Part shown: positions 24,116 through 34,847 of the stretch, piece after piece | Layout: every line of letters begins with the position of its first letter | How positions within the stretch are numbered: the first letter of the stretch is position 1 | Source: Pegoplata infirma | Taxonomy: Eukaryota; Arthropoda; Insecta; Diptera; Anthomyiidae | Assembly (NCBI GenBank): GCA_963921195.1 | Contig: OY992537.1 | Location: forward strand, 34,891,410-34,955,409 | DNA: 64,000 nucleotides | Direction of reading: 5' to 3' | The notes under the pieces: model-generated | Database searches by the model: none | Told to the model about the DNA's origin: nothing | The model's input: only the letters and a program-made list of their open reading frames with translations | Position numbers and translations under genes: made by a program

Positions 24116-25105
24116 AAAAAGTGGAACATTCGCGTCACAGTGGGTTAATTTGAAATCCTAAAAGTTTTACCCTTTGGGTCAGCCAAAATTCTTTTCGTTT
24201 TTTACATCGCAGGGTGACATTGAAATTATTGAAAAAAAAAATTAAATATTTATTGCTTTCTATTTTCTTTTCTTGTTTTCTTAAATTCTGCTACTGTTTT
24301 ATTATTTTATTTTTTTTCGTAAACAAAAAAATTAAAATAAATTTTGTATTACCATCACACACAACGAATCACGAAAAAAATGGTATTTTTAAAATAATAT
24401 GTAAAGGTGCCAAATTTGAAAAAAAAAAATAAAATATATACATAAATTAAAGACCCAGTTTTTATGTTGAATATTGAATATTTATTTGTTTGGGTTAATG
24501 CAGACAAAACAAAATAAAACCGAAATATGTAAATTTTTTAAAAGAAATTGTCATATGCAAAAAAAGAAAACAAACCAAATTTTATAGATTTTTTTTTTCT
24601 ATTTTTGAATAGGTAAAAGCACTTTCGCTTTTGTTTTAAAACTTATGAAATTTTTGTTTTTATTTTTTTTTTTCGTCCATATATGTAAGTCCACTCAAAT
24701 CGAGTGATGACACATTATGAATATTTTTGTTTTTGGTTTGAAAAAAAAGTTTTTTTTATTATATTTCACAAGCCTTAAAGTATCCCCATATTCCCCAAGT
24801 ATTTTACGGGCAACCCAACTTTCACTTACCACTGCAATATTATTGTGCGGTTACACCTTTCTTTCATTTACCATGTTTTACTGTTGCTGAAGTTTATAAA
24901 CCAGCATGCATGCATAATCATTAAGAAAAACATAAATATTATGATTTGAAAGATTATTACGACCTCAGGCTTAAAATGCTTTTTGATACACTTTTTATGA
25001 TATATTTTTATTTTTTTTTAAGTAAAAGCTAATTTTTTAAATTCAAAATATTTATAATGTTTATACAATCACTTTTTTAACGGTTAGAGGAAAACTAAAC
25101 TACAA
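24116..25105. other. A+T-rich DNA without recognised features
   Basis: There are poly(A) and poly(T) runs, a frame at 24214-24432 that is mainly Lys/Phe/Leu from such runs, and no terminal repeats or RNA genes. Confidence 0.5.
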
Positions 25106-25434
25106 AACAAGTAGAAAAGTTAAATTCGACTTTGTCGAGTCTATGAATACCCTCCACAATGCCTTTTTAAAGGATAGTAATTTTTTAACGTGAAAAAAAT
25201 TACCAATTTTGGTTAGAAATATTTTATTTTGAGTAAAAAACTCTTTTTTTTGTCATTAAAAAAAAAAAAAAAATTTAAATTTTTTTTTTGAGTGTAAAAC
25301 TTTTTTTTCGAGTGTAATGTTTTTTTACTGTAAAAATATTTCTGAGGGAATGCACGTACGTATTTACACAAAATATTGGCATTTTTGTAAAAAAACTAAA
25401 TTTTCTTTTGAGTGTAAATTTTTTTTCGAGTGTA

Positions 25435-26430
25435 ATAGCAGTTGGAGCAAATTTTATAAAAATTTAATTTTGAATGGAAGCCTACTTAGGGAGTGGAGAT
25501 AGGGCTGTAGTATGTTTTAAAAAAATGTTGCAGGGTAAAAATAAATGGGGGTCGGTCTCACTAATGACCCCTCTCGGACGCACCATTGGACCGGTAGAAG
25601 CAGATTAAATAAAACAAATTTACAATAAATAAAAAAAATTGTATGGGGACCGCCTTAACAATTATAGACAGAGGGTAGGAGTGTTCAGAGAAAATGTTTG
25701 GACTAAAAAAAAATTGCGGGTCGGTCATACATTTTGTTGCTCTAAGGGCACTATTAGGGCAGTTAGAGCGGTTGGAGCAAATTTTAAAAAATGTCGTTTT
25801 GTGTGGGAGTCCCCTTAAATATTGGAGATAGGGTATTAAATTGTTCCAAAGAAATGTTAAGACGTAAAAATTAATGGGGGTCGGTCTTATAAATGACCCC
25901 TCTATGACGCACCATTGAAACAGTAGAAATGATATTAAGATAGGAAAATTACAATACAATTTTTTCAAAAACTTTAAAAAAATAGTAATAATCGTTATCC
26001 CACGATCCTCCTGGGCAAAAAAATTTGTAGAATCGATAGAAGTCTTACACAAAATAATTTCAAAAAAATCTAATAGTACAAACATTTTCAAAAATGAGAT
26101 ATAAATTTTAAAACTTAAAAATCGCATACTAGAGCGCTTTTACGAATTTTTTGGGTTTTTTTTATTAAAAAGTACTTAAAAAAACAAAAATTTTGATGAA
26201 AAAAAAAATTGAAATTTGGACCATTATTGAAGAAGTTATGTGTAAAAGAAGTTTGAGTAAAGGAACAAACTACAAATTTTTAAAAATTCGATATCTTTTG
26301 AACGGATCATCAAAAAAATCTGAAAATTTACCACGAAGGAGTTTTCGAAGGTTACTAAAAACTGTAAACAAATTGGGAAAATCTAAAAAAAAAATTTTTT
26401 CGAAGTGTCCGATTTGACATGGAATGCCCC
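25435..26430. mobile_element. Single arm of the palindromic repeat family seen at 32582-34498
   Basis: It runs from GCAGTTGGAGCAAATTTTAT to TTTGACATGGAATGCCCC and matches the right arm of the palindrome through blocks such as GGGGGTCGGTCT, GACGCACCATTG and GAAATTTGGACCATTATTGA. A minus-strand frame of 188 codons (25561-26127), the longest here, crosses most of it but is broken in the other copies, so I do not call it a gene. A plus-strand frame at 26193-26417 (IEIWTIIEEVMCKRSLSKG) is open in all three copies. Confidence 0.65.
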
Positions 26431-26475
26431 AGTTATATAATTGATTCATGATCGATTCTAAGACATTCTGTGAAT

Positions 26476-26501
26476 GTCCGTCCGTCCGTCCGTCCGTCTG
26501 T
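26476..26501. repeat. GTCC microsatellite inside the dispersed element
   Basis: GTCC is repeated about five times, following TCTAAGACATTCTGTGAAT. The same position holds GTCC repeats at 45292-45318 and GTCT repeats at 29318-29343, so the microsatellite belongs to the element. Confidence 0.7.
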
Positions 26502-26800
26502 AGATAACACAATGCAGTCCAAAATAAAAAAGCTAGACTCCTGAATAGGGTTGCCAGACGTCCCGCATTTGGCGGGATTGTCCCGCTTTTCATAACTGAT
26601 TCCCGCGTCCCGCGCGGGATTCCATATTCCCGCTTTTTTGCAATATGTTTTTACCAACAACTGTTTTTTACTTTAAAAGACTAAAAATAAGTTTTAAAAA
26701 GGCTTATTTGTAAGCTTTTGTAAAATTTGTTTTACCTTGCCGCCCAAATAATGTGGATTTAGCACCTTTTTAAGGAAAAAATAACAAAAAAGTTAACAAT

Positions 26801-27393
26801 CTTACAAGGGAAGTATCTCAACCCTTATGAACCGATTTGCCTGAAACTTAAAATATATATCAAAGAGACAATTCTAAGGTTGGGGTGTCTCGGCATATCG
26901 GCCATATCGGGGATTTAGGTGTTCAAAACATGGGTCAAAAAATGGCAAAAAAAATGTTTTTTGGATTTTTCAGCCATTTCTTTTTAAGAAACTATATGAT
27001 GTTTTCATATGAGAAGAACGGTTTTTTTAATGCCTATCCAATGGTATGACCTTGTAAAAATTCGGCTTCTTTAAATATTTTTTTCAGGAAAATGTGTAAA
27101 TTTTGGGGGGTATTTATATGAAGATATAGACCTACGATATCCATATGGATAAGAAATAATCTTTATTAAATTTAAGTCGACCCGTATTTTTGCCCTTGAT
27201 GATATTCCTGTTAGTTCGGAAGTTATCAAAATTTTCCCGAAGGTCCACATGGTTTTATAAGGGGACAACGAAATTTTTAAACACCGATATGGCTGATAAG
27301 CCGAGACACCCCAACCTTAAAATCGTCTCTTTAATATATATTTTAAGTTTCAGGCAAATCGGTTCATAGGGGTTGAGATACTTCCCTTGTTAG
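26801..27393. mobile_element. Non-autonomous element with terminal inverted repeats of about 100 bp, copy 2
   Basis: The ends CTTACAAGGGAAGTATCTCA and TACTTCCCTTGTTAG match copy 1 at 9261-10015, with the interior in the opposite orientation. It lacks the 160-bp poly(A)-ended insertion of copy 1. A minus-strand frame at 27071-27268 is not recognised. Confidence 0.75.
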
Positions 27394-27487
27394 TGCACAA
27401 TATAGAGTACATTCCGGGAAAAATATTTATAAAATTTCCATGGAGTGATTCTGGTCCATCGTTGTATCTTAAAAATGAAAATGTTGT

Positions 27488-28003
27488 ACACTTAAAAAAA
27501 AAACACGTAAAATCACAAGAAAAACTTCTACCTTCTATTTGAAAAAAATTCCTAGTAATTTTACAAGATTTTTACCAATAATTTTTTAATTTCGCAAGGT
27601 TTTTACCAATAAAACTATAAATTTACAAATTTTTTGACACGATAAAATTTACAAAGAGGTTTCGTAATTTTACTAGATTTTTTTGCTACCTCCTATTTGA
27701 CGAGAATTCCTAGTAAGTTTACAAACTTTTTACCAATAATTTTGTAATTTTACAAGCTTTTTACTAATAAAATTGTAAATTTACAGTTTCTTGGCGCAAT
27801 TAACATTACAAGGAATTCTCGTGAATTTACTAGATTTTGTTTGTAAAATTATCTTGAAAATTTGTAAAATTACAAAAAAAAATGTAAAATTACAAAAAAA
27901 ATTCAAACTTCGATTTGTTAAAAAACGAGGAAAACTGTAAAATATTGGTAAAATGGGATCACGAGACTTTTACTAATAATTTGACAGAGTTTTTTTTGTG
28001 TGT
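27488..28003. mobile_element. MITE of the CACTCAAAAAAA/GTAAAATTACAA family
   Basis: The start ACACTTAAAAAAAAAACACG and end GAGTTTTTTTTGTGTGT are degenerate family ends. The interior repeats TTGTAAAATTACAAAA, CCTCCTATTTGACGAGAATT and TTTTTACCAATAA as in the copies at 10226-11252 and 28632-29135. Confidence 0.7.
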
Positions 28004-28631
28004 AAATTTTACTTTAGCTAAATTTGTCTCTAAAGCAGCGCGAAAGAGATCTAATTTTTTTGAAAAAACAAACACATTTTTTCTATTTCAAAATGCACTA
28101 GAGGCTGGCAGTCTCTATTTAAAACAATAAAACTCGACAACATGCTGCTAAATTTTTCAATATAAAAATATTTTTGTCCCGCGAAAGTTTTTAAAATCCC
28201 GCCATTTTTGTAATTTTCGGGAGTTTGTCCCGCATTTTCGAAATAAAATTCTGGCAACCCTACTCCTGAAGTTTGGCACAAATATGTCTCATGTTTATAG
28301 GCAGGTTAAGTTCGTGAATGGGCTAAATTTGGGCAAGGGGGAAAAAAGTTCCCCCTTGAAGAACCGAACCAACCTCTGAAAAATACACTTTTTTACATGT
28401 TTTTTTTTTTGTATTTTTGTTAAATAAATGAAACATTTGGCATATTTATCGCGATGGGAAGGTGCTCTCATCGTTTTTACTAAATGTTTGGTTGATATCA
28501 TGTTTGGTTGATTTACAATTGATGTTTGTTGATATAAGTTTGACGATTTTACAAATAATTTGTACTTTTATTTTACAAATAATTTGTGCTTTTATCATAG
28601 TTTATCAAATGTTTTAAAACTTTATTACTTC

Positions 28632-29135
28632 ATTCAAAAAAAAAAAACCTTGTAAAATTACAAGAAAAACTTGTAACTTTTTTATTTTTGCTACCTCCTA
28701 TTTGACAAAAAATCCTAGTAATTTTACAAGCTTTTTACCAATAATTTTGTAATTTTACAAGGTTTTTACCAATAAAATTGTAAATTTACAGATCTTTTGA
28801 CACGATAAAATTTACAAGGAGGTTTCTTAACTTTTCTAAATTTTTTTGCTAGCTCCTATTTTACGAGAATTCCTAGTAATTTTACAAGCTTTTTACCAAT
28901 AAAATTGTAAATTTACAGTTTTTTGGCGCAATAAAAATTACAAGGAGTTCTCGTGAATTTACTAGATTTTTTTGTAAAATTATCTAGGAAATTTGTAAAA
29001 TTACAAAAAAATTGTAAAATTACAAAAAAAAAATAAATTTCGATCTAAATTAAAAAATATGGAAAACTGTTAAATATTGGTAAAATGGGATTACGAGACT
29101 TTTCCTATTAATTTGACAAAGTTTTTTTTGTGTGT
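28632..29135. mobile_element. MITE of the same family, further copy
   Basis: It starts ATTCAAAAAAAAAAAACCTT and ends AAGTTTTTTTTGTGTG. The interior closely follows 27488-28003, including CACGATAAAATTTACA and GGGATTACGAGACTTTT, so the two are recent relatives about 630 bp apart. Confidence 0.72.
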
Positions 29136-29199
29136 TTCTATATAAAATTATCTTTCTAAACAGCCAAAAAAACACTGAAATCGGATGAAAATTAAACAT

Positions 29200-29806
29200 G
29201 TTATATAAACTTCCCCATTTGTCATTCCGTTTGTAAATTATCGAAATATCGGTCTGGGACCCCATAAAGTATATACATTCATGATGCCCGATCGATTTTA
29301 AGACATTCTAGCTATGTCCGTCTGTCTGTCTGTCTGTCTGTCTGTGGAAAATGCTATCACGGACAAAATATTGCACATAGATGACTGAAACTTAACATAT
29401 TTATTGGAAGTTCTCCCGAGAAGTTTGGTATTGCATTTGAGCTACATCAATTCAGCGGTTCAAAAGTTATGAACGAAAATGTAAGCACACCTCAAAAATT
29501 TCAGTACATTCAACATAACCTAAAAATACAAAATGCTTTAATTCGGCTTCTGATTGACATATGTGAACATAATTGAACACCAAATGGTATTTGAACAAGT
29601 ATGAACATATTTTTTGACAAAAAAAGAAAAAAATCGCGGATTTTTTTTTTTTACCAAAATTTTTTTTTGTGGAAATTTTTTTAAAAATTTTTTTTTTTTC
29701 AAAAGTAATTTCCTTTTAAAAAAAGTTTTTGCAATAATCTTTTAGAAATTGTGGAGGGTATCACTACATTCGGCAAGGCCGAATTTAACTTTTTTACTTG
29801 TTTTTT
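29200..29806 (+). mobile_element. Body and right end of the hairpin-ended dispersed element
   Basis: GTCATTCCGTTTGTAA, GAAATATCGGTCTGGGACCC, ACATTCTAGC and a GTCTGTCTGTCT run are shared with 45180-45320 and, in part, 62845-62930. It ends with GTGGAGGGTA, a hairpin (TTCGGCAAGGCCGAA) and TTACTTG. No coding capacity is seen. Confidence 0.65.
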
Positions 29807-30472
29807 CTGATTTTCAATTGTGGGGAAGTTTTTAATTCCCAAAGGTCTAAAATTATAAAAGATTGTTCATAGCCGAACTTAACACACTTGTCGATTTTAA
29901 AATTCTTCAATTTTAAAAAATAATAATTATTTTTGTCAAAATAAAATCATAAACTTTTTTGCAAATCATTAAAAAGTTCATAATATGTTCTTTTTAAATT
30001 AAGCAATTTTTTTTCTCTACGATAAACTTTTTATAAATTATGTAATACCCCTTAGGTGCTTTTTTTGTTTTGCTATTTTTGCCAATTTAATATTCATAAA
30101 TGAAATTGAAACTTAAAAATTATGTAAATTCTATCCAAATCTAACGCTCATATTACTTTCTCTATTATGATTATGTTTCAGTTTTTGTCTATTATTTTAC
30201 CGGAAATTTTATCTAAATAACCTTAACCTTCTTTTCGTGTAGCGTATTTAGCTCTTTTTTTTTTGTTTTATACTTTTTTGTTTAGGTAATTTAAGCATTT
30301 AATTATAATTCTTGTTTATTTCACATTACTTAATAATGAATTTTTTTATTTTTTTGTTATTTATGTTTTATTATTATTTCTTATTCTGTTTATAGCATTT
30401 TTGGCATATCGTAATATCAAAGAGTATTAAATTCTAGAGATTTTAAGTAACTCTTAAGTGATATTTTTTAGG
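29807..30472. other. A+T-rich spacer, nothing recognised
   Basis: No open frame, RNA gene or terminal repeat was seen. Confidence 0.5.
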
Positions 30473-30550
30473 GGGCACCTGTAGGTTAGTTTGGTAGCAT
30501 ACTAGCCTACGAACTACGGGGTCGTGGGTTCGATTCCCACCTCGCTACAA
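30473..30550 (+). repeat. tRNA-like head of a probable SINE or tRNA pseudogene
   Basis: GTGGGTTCGATTCCCAC at 30524-30540 folds into a perfect T arm (5-bp stem GTGGG/CCCAC, 7-nt loop) and contains the Pol III B-box GGTTCGATTCC. Upstream, TTAGTTTGGTAGCA about 30 bp away resembles an A box. The anticodon stem and acceptor stem do not pair, so it is not a working tRNA. It may be the 5' head of a SINE. Confidence 0.45.
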
Positions 30551-30756
30551 CAAGACTACGGACATTGTTTTCAGTTCTCGGTTAGGTTGAAATTATTTAA
30601 AAAATTATTAGCAATAAATTGAAACATTTGATCATAGGATAAAAAAGTGATATTTTCACCCTTAGACAATCTTGAATCGGGGGCCATAAGGCCCATTGTA
30701 ATTCCCTTAATTGTCATTTCCCTCTTCCCCCACCCCTCCATAATACAAAAAATCTC

Positions 30757-30918
30757 TTATTTCTCAAACCCCTATTCTCTAAGATGTTCTGCTAGTGATG
30801 TCAATGAGACACCGTTTAGGCAATCCAGGTCATCGAAAGATCTTTGCCTCAAATGCTTAAGGCGGCTTCTCATGAGACCCGGAAATTAACATAACAAGTG
30901 CTCCGCTGACTCCTCTAA
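30757..30918 (-). pseudogene. LINE ORF2 C-terminal remnant, minus strand
   Basis: Read on the minus strand it gives EESAEHLLC, a stop, FPGLMRSRLKHL, then FDDLDCLNGVSLTSLAEHLR and a second stop. This follows the layout of the Cys/His-rich C-terminus of jockey/I/LOA-type polyproteins (E-x-x-E-H-L-L-C-x-C-P-x-L followed by a helical tail). A Cys codon has apparently been lost at the first stop. The sequence differs from the element at 4218-6229, so it is another LINE family. No RT or RNase H motif is seen upstream. Confidence 0.6.
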
Positions 30919-31470
30919 TTCTCTACTTATGTAATCATTCACGAAAAATTTTTTTTATCACTCAAAAAAAAAATACTAAATTTTTTTTCACTCAAATAAT
31001 TTTTCTGTTTTTAAACAAAATTTTAAGAAAAACAATCTAAGAAAGCTGAATTTTTTGTTGAACTAAACATTTTTTTGCCAAAATTTGTCCACTTTAATTC
31101 TTTAGAACCCATCGCCTCTTCATAATTTTTCAAGAGTTAGTTGGCAACCCCCTGGTAATGCTTCCATACCACTCGATTTTTTCAGGTCTTTGTTCTTAGT
31201 AGACTTAAATTTTCATTCATATTTAATTACTTAATACATAAAAAAACGAGGAGAAATACAGGCGAATGGTTGAAGAGTATGTACTTAATAATTCTAGATA
31301 CGAGTAGTGGAAGCAAATGTGCTTTGTTTGCTACCTGTTGTTGTTCTTAACCCTATAATGAGTATTTATGCCCTATGAAATATTGTTCCTAAATCAATGT
31401 AATCGTTATATGCACGATACAGTTCTCAAATTTGCGAAAACAGTAAGGAACTTTTTTATTGAGTATAAAT
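30919..31470. other. A+T-rich spacer with poly(A) and CACTCAAA pieces
   Basis: Two CACTCAAA sequences (about 30960 and 30992) near A runs may be fragments of the MITE family. No gene is seen. Confidence 0.4.
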
Positions 31471-32390
31471 CCGTTTCAGATCAATTTAAGAAATCTGGCA
31501 TCGATTTGTTAGAGCATAGTTTTGCATATTTTAGTCTTAAAAGCATATTATTGCATATTTTAGTCTTAAGAGCATATTTTAGCATAAAAGCATGTTTTAA
31601 GGGCATTTTTGTGTTTTGCATATTTTAGGAAAAACTGCATATTTTGATAATATAAAAAAAATATTCGTTTCAGATCAGTTTAAGAAATCTGGCATCGATT
31701 TTTTAGAGCATAGTTTTGCATATTATGGTCTTTAAAGGATATTATTGTATATTTTAGTTTTAAGAGTATATTTAAGTATAAAAGTGTGTTTTTAGGGCAT
31801 ATTTTGATGTTTTGTGAGCATATTTTACACAAAACTGCATATTTTGATAGAAAAGCATAAAAGTTTAATGTATTGGCGCAAACAAGAAAAATATTTCGCT
31901 AAAAAATTGTGAGGAACTGTTTTAGTGAGTAAAAATAATGTTTTCTTTTGTATATAAATTTGTTTCAGATCAGTTTAAGAAATCTGGCATCGATTTTTTA
32001 GAGCATAGTTTTGCATATTTAGGTCTTAAAAGCATATTACTGCATATTTTAGTATTAAGAGCATATTTAAGCATAAAAGCATGTTTTTAGGGCATTTTTG
32101 TGTTTTGCATATTTTACGAAAAACTGCATATTTTGATAGAAAAGCACAAACATTTTATGTATTGGCGCAAACAAGAAAAATATTTCGCTAAAAAATTGTG
32201 AGGAACTGTTTTAGTGAGTAAAAATAATGTTTTCTTTTGTATATAAATCCACTTCAGATCAATTTAAGAAATCTGGCATCGATTTGTTAGAGCTCAGTTT
32301 TGCATATTTTAGTCTTAAAAGCATATTATTGCATATTTTAGTCTTAAGAGCATATTTTAGCATAAAAGCATTTTTTTAAGGCATTTAGAT
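31471..32390. repeat. Tandem block rich in GCATATTTT
   Basis: Four copies start at TTCAGATCA(A/G)TTTAAGAAAT (about 31474, 31669, 31965 and 32254), spaced about 195-295 bp apart. Each continues with GCATCGATTT, AGAGCATAGTTTTGCATATT and several AGCATATTTTAGCATAAAAG words. The units differ by internal deletions. A frame at 31368-31628 lies mostly in the first unit and is not recognised. Confidence 0.75.
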
Positions 32391-32581
32391 TGTGTTATCG
32401 GCAGGAGGCGTTGGGAACACATTTCCGTCGCGATAAATGTTGGCTAATTATTTTATTATACTTTTTGCACTTACGTTATGCAATTTTATCGTTATTAAAT
32501 TTTTTTTTATCATTATTAATTTTTTTTATATCTACGCCCACAAAAGGCGGCGGGCAAAAAAAATATGTATATATATTATAT

Positions 32582-34498
32582 ATGGCATTCCATGTCAAAT
32601 CGAACACTTTTTAGTAACCTTCGAAAACTCCTTCGTGGTAAATTTTCAGATTTTTTTGATGACCCGTTCAAAAGATATCGAATTTTTAAAAATTGGTAGT
32701 TTGTTCCTTTACTCAAACTTCTTTTACTCATAACTTCTTCAATAATGGTCCAAATTTCAAAAATTTGTTTTCTTAAATTTTTGTTTTTTTACGTGCTTTT
32801 AAAAAAAATCCCAAAAAAATTCTTAAAAGCGCTCTAGTATGCGATTTTTAAGTTTTAAAATTTAAATCTCATTTTTGAAAATGTTTGTACTCTTCGATTT
32901 TTTTGAAATTTTTTTGTGTAAAACATCAATCGATTCTACAAATTTTTTTCCCAGGAGGATCGTGGGATAACGATTGTTACTATTTTTTAAAATTTTTTGA
33001 AAAAATTTTATTGCAATTTTCCAATCTTAAAATCATCTCTACTGCTCCAATGGTGCGTCATAGAGGGGTCATAGAGGGGTCATTTATTCGACCGACCCCC
33101 CATTAATTTTTACGTCTTAACATTTCTTTGGAACAATCTAATACCCTATCTCCAATTTCTAAGTGGGCTCCCACACAAAACGACATTTTTTAAAATTTGC
33201 TCCAACCGCTCTAACTGCCCCAATAGTGCCCTTAGAGCAACAAAATGGTGACCGACCCACAATATTTTTTTAGTCCAAAAATTTTCTCTGAACACACCTA
33301 CCCTCTATCTCTAATTGTTATGGCGGTCCCCATACAATTTTTTTTATTTTTTGTAAATTTGTTTTATTTAATCAGCTTCTACTAGTCCAATGGTGCGTCC
33401 GAGAGGGGTCATTAGTGAGACCGACCCCCATTTATTTTGACCCTACAACATTTTTTTAAAACATACTTACGCCCTATCTCCACTCCTTAAGTAGGCTCCC
33501 ATACAAAATTACATTTTTATAAAATTTGCTCCAACTGTTATTTGTATGGGAGCCTACTTAGGGAGTGGAGATAGGGCGTAGGTATGTTTTAAAAAAATCT
33601 TGTAGGGTAAAAATAAATGGGGGTGGTTCTTACTAATGACCGCTCTCGGACGCACCATTGGACCGGTAGAAGCTGATTAAATAAAACAAATTTACAAAAA
33701 ATAAAAAAAAAATGTATGGGGACCGCCTTAACAGTTAAATATAGAGGGTAGGTGTGTCAAGAGAAGATGTTTGGACTAAAAAAATATTGTGGTCGGTCAT
33801 ACATTTTGTTGCTCTAAGGGCACTATTAGGGCAGTTAGAGCGGTTGGAGCAAATTTTAAAAAATGCCGTTTTGTGTGGGAGCCCCCTTAGAAATTGGAGA
33901 TGGGGTATTAGTTTGTTCCAAAGAAATGTTAAGACGAAAAAATTAGTGGGGGTCGATCTTATAAAGGACCCCTCTATGACGCACCATTCGAGCAGTAGAA
34001 ATGATTTTAAGATTGGAAATTTACAATAAAATTTTTTCCAAAAATTTTAAAAAATAGTTATAATCGTTATCCCACGATGGGCATGGGCAAAAAATTTGTA
34101 GAATCGATAGAAGTTTTACACAAAAAAATTTAAAAAAAATCGAAGAGTACAAACATTTTCAAAAATGAGATTTAAATTTTAAAACTTAAAAATCGCATAC
34201 TAGAGCGCTTTTAAGAATTTTTTGGAATTTTTTTAGAAAGTACGCAAAAAAACAAAAATTTTGAAAAAAAAAAAAAAAATTGAAATTTGGACCATTATTG
34301 AAGAAATTATGAGTAAAAGAAGTTTGAGTAAAGGAGCAAACTACCAATTTTTAAAAATTCGATATCATTTGAACGGTTCATCAAAAAAATATGAAAATTT
34401 ACCACGAAGGAATTTTCGAAGGGTACTAAAAACTATAAACAAATTGGGAAAATCTAAAAAAAAAAATTTCAAAGTGTCCGATTTGACTTGGAATGCCC
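32582..34498. mobile_element. 1.9-kb palindromic foldback element
   Basis: It starts ATGGCATTCCATGTCAAATC and ends GATTTGACTTGGAATGCCCC. The arms (about 950 bp each) turn at about 33535-33541 (CTCCAACTGTTATTTGTATGG) with almost no loop. They share blocks such as GACCCCTCTATGACGCACCA in both orientations. A solo arm lies at 25435-26430. Short frames occur at 34261-34542 (plus) and the mirrored minus-strand stretch about 32590-32770; both read an IWTIIEE...KRSLSKG series. Their status is uncertain. Confidence 0.78.
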
Positions 34499-34690
34499 CA
34501 TATTTATATTTAGTCCCATGGGTCCAAGTGCAGGTCTTTTAATTTCTTTTGATATAAAAATTTCATTTGTTTAACAAAAATGCACAAAAAGTTCTAAGTT
34601 CCTCAAGGGGGAATTTTTTCCCCTAATCTGATTTTGCCCATTTCCGAACTTAACCAGCCTATGACTATAAGACACATTCGTGTCAAACAT
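34499..34690 (-). mobile_element. Fragment of the hairpin-ended dispersed element, minus strand
   Basis: Read in reverse it contains AAGTTCGGAAATGGGCAAAA, GGGGAAAAAATTCCCCCTTG and GACCTGCACTTGGACCCATG, matching 45400-45570 and 28310-28400. It directly adjoins the palindrome. Confidence 0.6.
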
Positions 34691-34723
34691 CTTTTACTTT
34701 GGACTACGGGGAGAATCCAAAAA

Positions 34724-34740
34724 TGGTGCCCAACGTGGGG
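34724..34740 (+). other. Primer-binding-site-like motif of an LTR retrotransposon
   Basis: TGGTGCCCAACGTGGGG differs at one position from the complement of the 3' end of insect tRNA-Lys(CTT) (TGGCGCCCAACGTGGGG). In LTR elements this site lies just downstream of the 5' LTR. No second LTR, gag or pol sequence is visible, so at most this is a scrap. It may be coincidence, but a sister motif occurs at 62740. Confidence 0.45.
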
Positions 34741-34847
34741 TTGATATTTCCTATAGAAACATACTTATGACTTTTTGGCCCAATTGGCAAAACAAATCAC
34801 CTCTGGCATTCTGCTGACCCTAATTTATAAAAATGTACTTTATAAAC

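Larger units (their letters stand above)
26546..28262. mobile_element. Non-autonomous hAT-type element
   Basis: The ends are TAGGGTTGCCAG and CTGGCAACCCTA, a perfect 12-bp inverted repeat. It is flanked by perfect 8-bp direct repeats CTCCTGAA (26538-26545 and 28263-28270). The empty site GAGCTAGACCCCTGAAATTG occurs in the related element at 45340, supporting the boundaries. Near the ends, words based on CCCGC (CGTCCCGC, GGCGGGATTGTCCCGC) recur in both orientations. There is no transposase frame; the interior is mostly two nested non-autonomous elements (26801-27393 and 27488-28003). Confidence 0.9.
25106..29806. mobile_element. Composite repetitive element with hairpin-bearing terminal repeats
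   Basis: The left end (25106-25160) reads AACAAGTAGAAAAGTTAAAT, a short hairpin (TTCGACTTTGTCGA), then TACCCTCCACAAT. The right end (29746-29806) is its inverted counterpart: ATTGTGGAGGGTA, the hairpin TTCGGCAAGGCCGAA, then AACTTTTTTACTTGTT. The same hairpin end, with TTCGGCACAGCCGAA, closes the fragment at 45140-45852. The interval could be one element or two adjacent ones, because two microsatellite-bearing bodies are present (26430-28500 and 29200-29806). It hosts a half-palindrome (25435-26430), a hAT-type element, and MITEs. No transposase frame is recognised. Confidence 0.6.

Noticed and set aside
24214..24432. 72-codon Lys/Phe-rich frame
   Set aside because: Homopolymer A and T runs explain it; no family match.
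25561..26127. 188-codon minus-strand open frame, the longest in the window
   Set aside because: It lies within a repeat whose other copies (32582-34498) carry the same DNA with the frame broken. It has no recognisable domain and is rich in Phe/Ile from A/T runs.
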